10,017 nt of DNA from Halobacteriales archaeon QS_9_67_15 (GTDB taxonomy: Archaea; Halobacteriota; Halobacteria; Halobacteriales; Haloarculaceae): the NCBI GenBank assembly GCA_003023165.1, contig PXSD01000045.1, positions 1 through 10,017 of the forward strand, given 5' to 3'. Positions 1 to 6,009 of this stretch are shown piece after piece. Under the pieces are notes generated by a model. It worked only from the letters and a program-made list of their open reading frames with translations, was not told where the DNA came from and did not search any database. The number at the start of each line of letters is the position of its first letter. Within the stretch, counting starts at the first letter, position 1. Made by a program: the position numbers and the translations under genes.

Positions 1-29
1 CGGTCGCCGAACCCCGGCGATGGAAGCAG

Positions 30-196
30 CGAGGGACCGCAGGTCCCTCGGGCAGTGCGGGCGACCGGCAAGTCGCCCGCACGACACCGCAGACCCCAGG
101 CCGAGGAGCACACCGAGCGCGGGAGGCGAGCGTCTCGGGGCTTTCAGCTCGTGTCTGCGCTCTCTCCGGCGGGTTTTGCTAAACTAAACACTGTCC
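30..196 (+). repeat. Interspersed repeat element, copy A (right part)
   Basis: No gene is visible here. The stretch shares four blocks with the element at 4596-5042 in the same order: a 26-base core at 84-109 (21 of 26 identical to 4814-4839, running from ACACCGCAG to GAGGAGC), the 12-mer TCGGGGCTTTCA at 135-146, and the 10-mer AACACTGTCC at 187-196, with similar spacing between the last two (60 versus 56 bases from the GGGG to the final C). Upstream of the core are two perfect hairpins: 30-38 with 42-50 (loop GCA) and 55-65 with 72-82 (11 pairs, 6-base loop). Their arm sequences differ from those of copy B. The left part of this copy is missing or lies beyond the window edge. Family membership is inferred from the shared blocks; the biological identity is unknown. 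Confidence 0.65.
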
Positions 197-202
197 AAAA
201 TA

Positions 203-229
203 CCGGTCAATCGCTACAATAATCCGTAT
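203..229 (-). repeat. 27-base 3'-flank motif, copy 1
   Basis: On the minus strand this reads ATACGGATTATTGT, then AG, seven variable bases and CCGG. It begins 20 bases after the TGA of the membrane-protein gene that ends at 249, in the sense orientation of that gene. The same 14-mer and the CCGG at the same spacing occur at 5893-5919 and 5944-5970. Position after stop codons suggests a role in 3'-end formation or mRNA stability, but this is inference. Confidence 0.75.
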
Positions 230-248
230 CAGAAACCCCCACTACTCC

Positions 249-1427
249 TCACGCCGCCTGTTCGGGGACCGCGCCCGAGTCGGACTCGCGCGGGATCGCG
301 CAGGCGGGGTCGTGGCTCGCGCGGAGGGCGCTCCCGGCGAGCATGAGGACGCTCGCGGCGAAGAAGAGCCCGCCGACGGGTGAGGTGGGGTCCAGAAAGG
401 CCCAGTAGACGGGTGCCGCGGCGGCACCGAACAACACGCCGACCGCACCGTAGAGCGCGGGCGCACAGCAGCCGCACGCGGTCGCACCGGAGGCGGCGAC
501 GGTCCCGACTATCGCGCGCGGCGAGTCGGCGGCACCGCCGCTCTCCCACTGGCGGGCGACGAGCCCCGCGTTGAGCGCAACGAGGCCGCCCAGGAGGCCG
601 GCGAGTAGCACCGTCCCGACCGAGACGTAGCCCGAGAGCGGGACCGAGGGGACGTAGAACTCGATGGTGGGCCAGTAGACCAGCGGCGATGCGACCGAGT
701 GGGTCGTCACGAACCCGTCGCCGGCCATCTCGGCGGTCACGTCCGGATTCACCGAGACCGTTCCGGCCGAGAAAGCGAAGAAAATGCCGAACAGCGTGAA
801 CGCGACGGCCGCGACGGCCTTCGAGAGTCTGCTCGCGAACGCCGCCGGGAGCCGACCGCTCTCGGCACTGACCGGTCGACTGAGGCCGTCGCCGCCGTCC
901 CGGGAGAGCACGTAGCCGACGGCGACGGGGACGGCGAACGCCAAGAGGTAGCCGAAGGGGTGTGAGAGCCCTTCGTTCGGCATCATGGTGGGGTAGGCGA
1001 TCCAGGCCGCCAGCAGGAAGCCGAGGCCGACGTAGCGGGGGCGCTCGGGCCACTTCAGGCGGACGACGACGAGGCTGCCGAGGGCGACGAGGATCGCGGC
1101 GACCGCGTTGATCACGGGGAACCAGCGCGTCCACTCCGGCGTGGTCCGGGGGGCGATCTGGATCTCGACGAGACCGATCGCGCCGGCGATTGTCACGAGG
1201 ACGCCGACGGAGACGAGGCCGACGCCGAAGCGAGTGCTCGTCCCTTCGTCGCGGAGGAGCGCCCAGCCGCCGAGGGCGGCGACGACGCCGAGGAGCGTGA
1301 GCGTCCCGAGCACCCAGTGGGGCGTCCCGGCGTGGGTCGTCCCGCTGTGGGCGACGACCGCGTCGAATGTGGGGCCGACGTGGTGCGCGACCGCGCCGAC
1401 CGCAGAGCCGACTGTCATCGTCGACAC
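249..1427 (-). CDS. Polytopic membrane protein with CxCC motif, unknown function
   Basis: A 392-residue protein with about nine hydrophobic helices (roughly residues 39-58, 68-89, 104-123, 133-149, 157-174, 204-222, 268-290, 322-341 and 350-369). I do not recognise a named family. A C-G-C-C motif at 318-321 sits at the membrane edge just before the eighth helix and is followed by Ala-Pro; a further Cys is near the C-terminus (about 376). Between helices six and seven is a polar loop of about 45 residues rich in Tyr, Trp and Pro. Clustered cysteines at a membrane face often bind a metal or a thiol, but no substrate can be named. The start is GTG at 1427; a TATA-like stretch at 1452-1457 is about 28 bases upstream, which fits a leaderless transcript. 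ATG at 1418 is the alternative. The gene is divergent from the MATE relic. Confidence 0.85.
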   Translation of the reverse strand: MSTMTVGSAVGAVAHHVGPTFDAVVAHSGTTHAGTPHWVLGTLTLLGVVAALGGWALLRDEGTSTRFGVGLVSVGVLVTIAGAIGLVEIQIAPRTTPEWTRWFPVINAVAAILVALGSLVVVRLKWPERPRYVGLGFLLAAWIAYPTMMPNEGLSHPFGYLLAFAVPVAVGYVLSRDGGDGLSRPVSAESGRLPAAFASRLSKAVAAVAFTLFGIFFAFSAGTVSVNPDVTAEMAGDGFVTTHSVASPLVYWPTIEFYVPSVPLSGYVSVGTVLLAGLLGGLVALNAGLVARQWESGGAADSPRAIVGTVAASGATACGCCAPALYGAVGVLFGAAAAPVYWAFLDPTSPVGGLFFAASVLMLAGSALRASHDPACAIPRESDSGAVPEQAA

Positions 1428-1565
1428 TCGGGACTGGATCGTGAAGGACGTTCTGATACCGCGTCGGGGTCCCGAGGCGCGATCGGGGGGTGGGGGCCGG
1501 AACGCCCCTCCCGCTGGCGTTCGCGACGAATACGTTTACGGTGGGGTGGTCCCTGGTCGCAGACA
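1428..1565. promoter_or_regulatory. Divergent promoter region
   Basis: This 138-base gap separates two divergent genes. On the plus strand GTTTACG at 1534-1540 is centred about 29 bases before the GTG at 1566, the spacing expected of an archaeal TATA box for a leaderless mRNA. On the minus strand the stretch at 1452-1457 (read TATCAG) is about 28 bases before the GTG at 1427. No operator palindrome was seen. Both boxes are inferred from spacing and base composition. Confidence 0.5.
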
Positions 1566-2940
1566 GTGAGCGATTCGGACAGTCGCGTCGACATGACCAT
1601 GGGGGCGGTGACGCCGCGCCTGTTCACACTCGCCTGGCCGCTCGTCGCCGGCAACCTCCTCCAGACCGCGTACAACCTTGCGGACATGTTCTGGGTGGGT
1701 CGCGTCAGCGCCGAGGCCGTCGCCGCCGTCTCGCTGATGTTCCCGACCGCCTACCTGTTCATCTCCGTCGCGATGGGGCTGACCGCCGCGACGAACGCCG
1801 TCGTCTCACAGCACATCGGCGCCGGCAACGAGCGCCGCGCCCAGCGGACCGTCGCCCAGTCGGTCCTGCTCGCCGTCGCCGTCGCCGCCGCCCTCGGGAC
1901 GTTCGGCTACGCCGTCCGCCGCCCGCTCGTCGCCCTGATCGGCGCGGAGGGCGCGGTGTTCGAGGCTGCAGTCGCCTACATCGAGTTCGTCTTCTTCGCC
2001 ATCCCGTTCACGTTCCTCTTTTTCGTCTTCCGCTCGTCCCTGCGGGCCGCCGGCGATACCAAGACCGCGATGTGGCTCGTCGGCGCGAGTCGTCTCCCGC
2101 GGCGTCGCCGCCGCGATCGGGCTCTACATCCTCGTCGATGGCGGGTGGGGCATCCGCCTCCGCGTCGGCGATCTCACGCCCGACTGGGCCATCCTCCGGC
2201 GACTGGTCGACGTGGGCTACCCCGCGACGTTCGACGGGCTGACGCGCTCGCTCGCGGCGGTCACCTTCGCCGCGTTCGTCGCTCGCTTCGGCGCGGTCGC
2301 GACCGCCGCATACGGTATCGGCATCCGACTGATGTCCGTCTCCTGGACCGTCTCGGGCGCGGTCGGGCAGGCTGCCGCGACCGGCGTCGGACAGAACCTC
2401 GGGGCCGACCAGCACGACCGCGCTGCCGACGTGACGTGGAAGGCCACAGGCGGTGCGATGGCCGTCCTCTTCGCCGCCGGCGGCCTCGTCTACGCGTTCC
2501 CCGCTCTCGCGATGGGCATTTTCATCGGCGACCGGGCGGTCATCGACGCGGGCGTCACGCTCCTTCGGATCATCGCGCCGTTCTGGGCCTTCTTCGGCGG
2601 GCTGATGGTCGTCCAGGGCGGATTCCGCGGTGCGGGCCAGACTTCGGTGGCGTTCGTCCTCTCGCTGCTCTCGCGGTGGGTGTTCCGGGTGCCCGTCGCG
2701 CTCTTCCTCGCCTACGCCGTCGCGCTCGACCCGCTCACGGTGACCCCCGTCGACGTGAACGGCCTCTGGTGGGCGATGGCGTTCTCCAGCGTCGCCTCGT
2801 TCCTCGTCGGGGTCCTCTGGTTCCGTCGCGGCGGCTGGCGGGAGACGGTCATCGACGATGACGAGTCGGGAGTGGAGGGGCCCGCTGGCGACGCCACCGT
2901 CGGCGACGGCGTGGACGGAGAGGAACCAGCTACGGACTGA
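1566..2940 (+). pseudogene. MATE-family multidrug/Na+ exporter, broken by internal deletion and frameshift
   Basis: MATE exporters are 12-helix antiporters that expel drugs or metabolites in exchange for Na+ or H+. The first half (1566-2090, about 175 codons) shows typical features: RLFTLAWPLVAGNLLQTAYN, then ADMFWVGR, and the helix-4 segment ending FRSSLRAAGDTKTAMWLVGAS. The frame then changes by +1, and the second half (about 2089-2937) continues as VVSRGVAAAIGLYILVDGGW, GYPATFDGLTRSL and later FRGAGQTSVAF. At the join about 25-30 residues normally present are missing: the helix-5 block that in relatives contains an N-x-x-L-D-P-like motif and a Gly/Ala-rich stretch leading into SRG. A simple frameshift cannot restore that block, so this looks like a deletion of a length not divisible by three. 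The start is GTG at 1566, supported by a TATA-like box at 1534-1540; ATG at 1593 is the alternative. The rest is otherwise well preserved, so the loss is recent or is an assembly error. Confidence 0.85.
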
Positions 2941-3048
2941 CCGCGGCTCTGAGAGACGCCGGAGTCGGGGAACCATCGGACCGACAACTGGCGCACTACC
3001 CGAAGCGTACCACCAAATCGACGCCGAAAGCGGCGGTAGCGACTCGCC

Positions 3049-4539
3049 TCACCCGTCCAGTTCGTCCCGCAGCAACTGGTTCACGTCGCCGGGGTCCGCT
3101 GACCCGCCCGTCTCCTGCATGACCTGCCCGACGAGGAAGTTGATAGCGCCGCCTTCTCCGTTGTGATAGTCCTCGACCGCGTCGGGGTTCTCGTCGATGG
3201 CTTCGACTACCGCGTCCTGAACCTCGTCGCCGCTGGTCTTGCCAAGGTCCTCGCGCTCGACGATATCGTCGGGCGCGTCGCCGTCGTCGAGCATCCCGCG
3301 GAGCACGGTCTCGCGGGCGTTCTTGGTGGTGATCTCGTCGGTCGCCACGAGTTCGACCAGTCGTTCGATCCCGTCGAAGCGGTCGGAGACGTCCGTGATC
3401 GCCATGTCGCGGTAGTTCAGCTCCCCCAGCAGTTCGTCGGCGACCCACGTCGCGGCCAGGTCGGGGTCGAACTGCTCGGCCACGTCCTCGAAGAAGTCCG
3501 CGACCTCCTTCGTGCTCGTGAGCTTGTCCGCGGCCTCCTCGTTGAGCCCGTATTCCTCGCGGAATCGCTCGCGACGCACGTCCGGGAGCTCGGGGATCGC
3601 TATCTCCTCCTTCCAGTCGCTCACGCGCAGCGGCGGGAGGTCGGCCTCGCGGAAGTACCGATAGTCCTTCTCCTCCTCCTTCGAGCGCATCGAGAGGGTG
3701 ACGCCCTTGGCCTCGTCCCAGTGGCGGGTCTCCTGCTCGACGGCGCGTCCGCGCTGGATGGCGTTCCTCTGGCGCGTCTCCTCGTAGGCCAGCGCCTTCT
3801 CCGCGCCCCTGTGGCTGGAGATGTTTTTGACCTCCGTGCGGTTCGGGTCGGTCTCGTCCAGGACCGACGCGTCTATCTCGTCGGCGTCCACGTCGCTCAG
3901 GTCGACGATGGAGAGGTTGGCGTCCACGCGCAGGGAGCCGTCGCGGGTCGCGTCGAAGATTCTTAAATACTCCAGCACCTCGGTGAGTTTCGCGAGGAAC
4001 GAGCGGACTTCGTCGGGCGACCGGAAGTCCGGCTTGGTGACGATCTCCATCAGCGGCGTGCCCGCGCGGTTGTAGTCCACGAGAGTGTAGTCCGCGGTGT
4101 CGATGGATCCGCCCTTGTGCTGGAGGCTCCCGGGGTCCTCTTCGAGGTGAGCGCGGCGGATCTCGACGGAGCGGCGCTCGCCCTCGACGGAGAACTCCAG
4201 TTCGCCGTCCTGGCAGACCGGGGCGTCGTACTGGGTGATCTGGAAGTTCTTCGGGAGGTCGGGGTAGTAGTAGTTCTTCCGATGGAACGCGGTCTCCTCG
4301 GGGATGGTGGCGTCGATGGCCTTGCCGACCTTGACGGCGGCCTCGACGGCGCCCTCGTTGACGACCGGAAGCGCGCCGGGAAGTCCCAGACAGACGGGAC
4401 AGGTGTGCGTGTTCGGTTCGTCGTCGCCGACGTCGGTCGAGCAGCCACAGAAGATCTTCGTGTCCGTCTCGAGCTGGACGTGGACCTCCAACCCGATGAC
4501 GGTGGCGAGCTCCCCCGTCTCGACGGCTTGTGCAGTCAT
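3049..4539 (-). CDS. gatB: Asp-tRNA(Asn)/Glu-tRNA(Gln) amidotransferase subunit B
   Basis: GatB is the tRNA-binding and kinase subunit of the GatCAB complex. It activates the side chain of Asp (or Glu) mischarged on tRNA(Asn) (or tRNA(Gln)) with ATP, and uses ammonia channelled from GatA to form the amide. The 496 residues match the usual family length. Near the N-terminus are IGLEVHVQL (15-23) and the four zinc ligands Cys31, Cys33, Cys47 and Cys50 in FCGC and CPVC. The family block YYYPDLPKNFQITQY is at about 90-104, followed by LEEDPGSLQH and DYNRAGTPLMEIV. The C-terminal part has the helical GatB/YqeY tail, ending with NFLVGQVMQETGGSADPGDV. The start ATG at 4539 has a TATA-like box 28 bases upstream. 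Neither gatA nor gatC is adjacent; the gene appears to stand alone and is convergent with the MATE relic. In haloarchaea Gln-tRNA is normally made by GatDE, so the likely main product here is Asn-tRNA(Asn) (inference from family knowledge). Confidence 0.97.
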   Translation of the reverse strand: MTAQAVETGELATVIGLEVHVQLETDTKIFCGCSTDVGDDEPNTHTCPVCLGLPGALPVVNEGAVEAAVKVGKAIDATIPEETAFHRKNYYYPDLPKNFQITQYDAPVCQDGELEFSVEGERRSVEIRRAHLEEDPGSLQHKGGSIDTADYTLVDYNRAGTPLMEIVTKPDFRSPDEVRSFLAKLTEVLEYLRIFDATRDGSLRVDANLSIVDLSDVDADEIDASVLDETDPNRTEVKNISSHRGAEKALAYEETRQRNAIQRGRAVEQETRHWDEAKGVTLSMRSKEEEKDYRYFREADLPPLRVSDWKEEIAIPELPDVRRERFREEYGLNEEAADKLTSTKEVADFFEDVAEQFDPDLAATWVADELLGELNYRDMAITDVSDRFDGIERLVELVATDEITTKNARETVLRGMLDDGDAPDDIVEREDLGKTSGDEVQDAVVEAIDENPDAVEDYHNGEGGAINFLVGQVMQETGGSADPGDVNQLLRDELDG

Positions 4540-4561
4540 TACCCGCGATTCGGTACCGCGG

Positions 4562-4570
4562 GGCTAAAGG
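4562..4570 (-). promoter_or_regulatory. Probable TATA box of gatB
   Basis: On the minus strand this reads CCTTTAGCC. The TTTA (4565-4568) is about 28 bases before the ATG at 4539, which fits a leaderless haloarchaeal promoter. It lies about 26 bases outside the left end of repeat copy B, so gatB appears to keep its own promoter. Confidence 0.5.
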
Positions 4571-4641
4571 CTAACGACCCTGCGACAGGGAGTGTAGTGT
4601 TCAGAGACGAGCTCGCGGTCGTCGGGAACAGGTGAAAGCCC

Positions 4642-4785
4642 CCGTCGGCTGCGGTCGAAGGACTCGCTGCGCTCCTCACCCCGTTGCGATGCTTGGAGCG
4701 TCCGTCTTCCCGGAGCCGACGGCCCCGTTCAGTCCTACCCGCGTAGACGGGTGAACCGGCCTGAGCGGGTGGGATTGAACGGGGC
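4642..4785 (+). ncRNA. Candidate structured RNA (nested stems, plus-strand wobble pairs)
   Basis: A long hairpin pairs 4722-4742 with 4765-4785: 21 consecutive pairs, two of them G-U wobbles (U4736 with G4771, G4732 with U4775). On the minus strand these two would be A-C mismatches, so the structure favours a plus-strand RNA. Next to it, 4642-4650 pairs perfectly with 4714-4722, enclosing 4669-4675 paired with 4695-4701 (seven pairs, one wobble again in plus-strand sense). The loop of the long hairpin can form a further three-pair stem (4748-4750 with 4756-4758). No promoter for a plus-strand transcript could be identified with confidence. The function is unknown. The right half of the long hairpin has a superficial likeness to haloarchaeal CRISPR repeat ends, but there is no array. 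Confidence 0.45.
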
Positions 4786-4850
4786 AACTCGGTCGACGAC
4801 GGCGGCTGCAGCAACACCGCAGGGCCAGGCCCGAGGAGCGTGGTTCGAAA

Positions 4851-4954
4851 GACGCCTGCGGCGTCGTTCGTCATTGCGGGAAATCAAAGATTTCCCGCTT
4901 GCAGTCAGATTCCGTCGGAATCTGACGACATCACGAGAGAGCTTCGCTCTCTCG
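4851..4954 (+). repeat. Array of four perfect short-loop palindromes
   Basis: Four perfect hairpins, each with a three-base loop, follow in close succession: 4851-4856 with 4860-4865 (loop TGC), 4876-4885 with 4889-4898 (loop AAA), 4904-4913 with 4917-4926 (loop GTC) and 4934-4942 with 4946-4954 (loop TTC). Arm lengths are 6, 10, 10 and 9 pairs with no mismatch, and the arm sequences are unrelated to each other. Spacers are 5 to 10 bases. Such symmetry works equally as RNA stems or as single-stranded DNA hairpins. Confidence 0.85.
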
Positions 4955-4963
4955 AACGACAGC

Positions 4964-4994
4964 AAAGCCCCCGAGTCGAACGAGTCGGGGCTTT
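4964..4994 (+). terminator. Terminator-like hairpin at right end of copy B
   Basis: AAAGCCCC (4964-4971) pairs with GGGGCTTT (4987-4994). The stem continues with GA and TC after one bulged C, and the loop is about ten bases. The right arm is also the right half of the inner terminal repeat of the element, so it can pair alternatively with 4632-4642. There is no U-run after it, so a terminator role is only one option. Confidence 0.4.
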
Positions 4995-5059
4995 CACGCT
5001 GTTTGCAGTGGCGACTTTCCGTCGCTTATCTGAACACTGTCCGCCGCATCGACCGTGCA

Positions 5060-5066
5060 TTCATAC
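5060..5066 (+). promoter_or_regulatory. Possible TATA box of the 5093 gene
   Basis: TTCATAC is centred about 30 bases before the ATG at 5093. It starts 18 bases outside the right end of repeat copy B. The match to the archaeal TATA consensus is moderate. Confidence 0.35.
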
Positions 5067-5092
5067 CGGTGTAGCCCGTGAGAAAGGGATAT

Positions 5093-5893
5093 ATGGATGT
5101 CACAGTGCGTGGCCCTGGCCCGGAGGGGCCGTTCCTCGGGGCGCGCGACCTCTTCGAAACCGAACGAACCCTCCAGCGACCGGTGACCGTCGAGGTCCGC
5201 GACGACCCCGACGAACGGACCCGCGTCAGTCACGACGAGGAGGGGCATCTGTTCGTCATTTCGCGACAGGCGGCCACCAGCGCAATGGCCCGCGAACTCG
5301 CGCTCCACGAGTTCGCGCACATGCACCACTACGAGGACGGCCACCCCTCCCACACGCAGTCGATGGAGGAGGTCATCTTCCTCGCGCTCGCCGGACGGTC
5401 CATCGAGCAGCGGAAACTCACCCACTGCTACCAGATCGCGAACCACATGAAAGACATCTACGCAGACGACCTCTGGCTCGAGGTCGCGCCGGCCGACAAG
5501 CTCGTGGCCTTCCTCGAATCCAGCCTCGCCGCGGCCGTCGCGGACAGGCCCCGCGCGCTCGCCGCATGGGAGAGCACCGCCACGAAGCCACAGCGCAGTT
5601 CCGGACCGCCCGAACCCGCGGCGCAACGCACCCCCGCGGCGGACCCGGACATCACCGCGGTCAACGCGGCCTTCGCGCTCGGGCTCGTCGAGCGTCACGA
5701 CCTCGTCGGCGACGACCACCGGATATACGACCTCGCGTACGCGGCCGCTCAGGACGCTCCCGAGGTCGACATGCCCGAGTTCACCCGGCGGTTCCGGACG
5801 CTGGCACGCGACCCCGACGACAGCGAGTACCGGAAGGCACTGGTCGACGTGACGCGCGCCTACGCGACCGGCGGCGAGCGGGCCGCCGACTGA
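5093..5893 (+). CDS. Putative zincin-like protein of a haloarchaeal uncharacterised family (DUF5781-like)
   Basis: A 266-residue acidic cytosolic protein without signal peptide or membrane helix. Residues 72-76 are H-E-F-A-H, an exact HExxH zinc-binding motif placed in a helix (ARELALHEFAHMHHYEDGH). Possible third ligands are Glu92 or Glu93 in SMEEV. A conserved-looking block follows, RKLTHCYQIANHMKDIYADD (about 107-126). The C-terminal half is Ala- and Pro-rich with a linker, then a helical region. From memory this resembles the haloarchaeal DUF5781 family; the zincin assignment rests on the motif. A peptidase role is plausible but unproven, and the extra His residues after the motif are unusual. 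I chose ATG at 5093 over the in-frame GTG at 5078 because the possible TATA box suits it better. The TGA stop overlaps the first base of the 27-base motif at 5893. The gene is convergent with the sugar dehydrogenase. Confidence 0.8.
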   Translation: MDVTVRGPGPEGPFLGARDLFETERTLQRPVTVEVRDDPDERTRVSHDEEGHLFVISRQAATSAMARELALHEFAHMHHYEDGHPSHTQSMEEVIFLALAGRSIEQRKLTHCYQIANHMKDIYADDLWLEVAPADKLVAFLESSLAAAVADRPRALAAWESTATKPQRSSGPPEPAAQRTPAADPDITAVNAAFALGLVERHDLVGDDHRIYDLAYAAAQDAPEVDMPEFTRRFRTLARDPDDSEYRKALVDVTRAYATGGERAAD

Positions 5894-5970
5894 TACGGAT
5901 TATTGTCGCGATGTACCGGAACGCGCCGACCCCCGGGCGCTATCCGGAAATGATCTACAATAATCCGTAT
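5893..5970. terminator. Bidirectional 78-base inverted repeat between convergent genes
   Basis: ATACGGATTATTGT (5893-5906) and its exact complement (5957-5970) form a 14-pair stem. Inside are CCGGA (5916-5920) with TCCGG (5943-5947) and GCGCC (5923-5927) with GGCGC (5936-5940). It is made of two facing copies of the 27-base motif, 5893-5919 on the plus strand and 5944-5970 on the minus strand, each in the sense orientation of the gene that ends just before it. It starts on the stop codon of the plus-strand gene and ends 39 bases from the stop of the minus-strand gene. It may terminate both transcripts, protect their 3' ends or extrude as a cruciform; the role is inferred from position and symmetry. 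Confidence 0.6.
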
Positions 5971-6009
5971 GAGAGCGGCGCGTGCGGCGCGAAACCGAAA
6001 TCGCGGGCG

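Larger units (their letters stand above)
4596..5042 (+). repeat. Interspersed repeat element, copy B, MITE-like with inverted ends
   Basis: This occupies most of the 553-base gap between gatB and the next gene. The outer ends are a perfect 10-base inverted repeat, AGTGTTCAGA (4596-4605) and TCTGAACACT (5029-5038). Inside them is a second inverted pair, GTGAAAGCCCC (4632-4642) and GGGGCTTTCAC (4987-4997), which extends by five more pairs (AACAG 4627-4631, CTGTT 4999-5003) across one unpaired base. The right part shares its core, its TCGGGGCTTTCA and its AACACTGTCC with copy A near the window start. No transposase or other protein is encoded, and no clear target duplication was seen. AGTGT is repeated in tandem at the left end. 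It could be a miniature element mobilised in trans, a relic of an IS200/IS605- or IS1341-type element with its RNA end, or a structured-RNA locus. The sequence alone does not decide. Confidence 0.7.

Noticed and set aside
229..1134. Plus-strand open frame opposite the CxCC membrane protein
   Set aside because: Arg-rich low-complexity translation, no motif, and it covers the real minus-strand gene.
2008..2976. Minus-strand open frame of over 300 codons opposite the MATE gene
   Set aside because: Asp/Glu/Arg/Gly-rich shadow of a membrane-protein gene; no recognisable domain, and the plus strand has clear MATE motifs.
2941..3048. Possible terminator between the convergent MATE relic and gatB
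   Set aside because: No clear stem, U-run or copy of the 27-base motif was found in these 108 bases.
4767..4785. GGGTGGGATTGAACGGGG resembling the end of haloarchaeal CRISPR repeats
   Set aside because: Only one occurrence, with no spacers or regular period, and it is fully paired with 4722-4740 as a hairpin arm.
4840..4866. GGTTCGAAA resembling a tRNA T-loop
   Set aside because: No acceptor, D or anticodon arms can be drawn around it.
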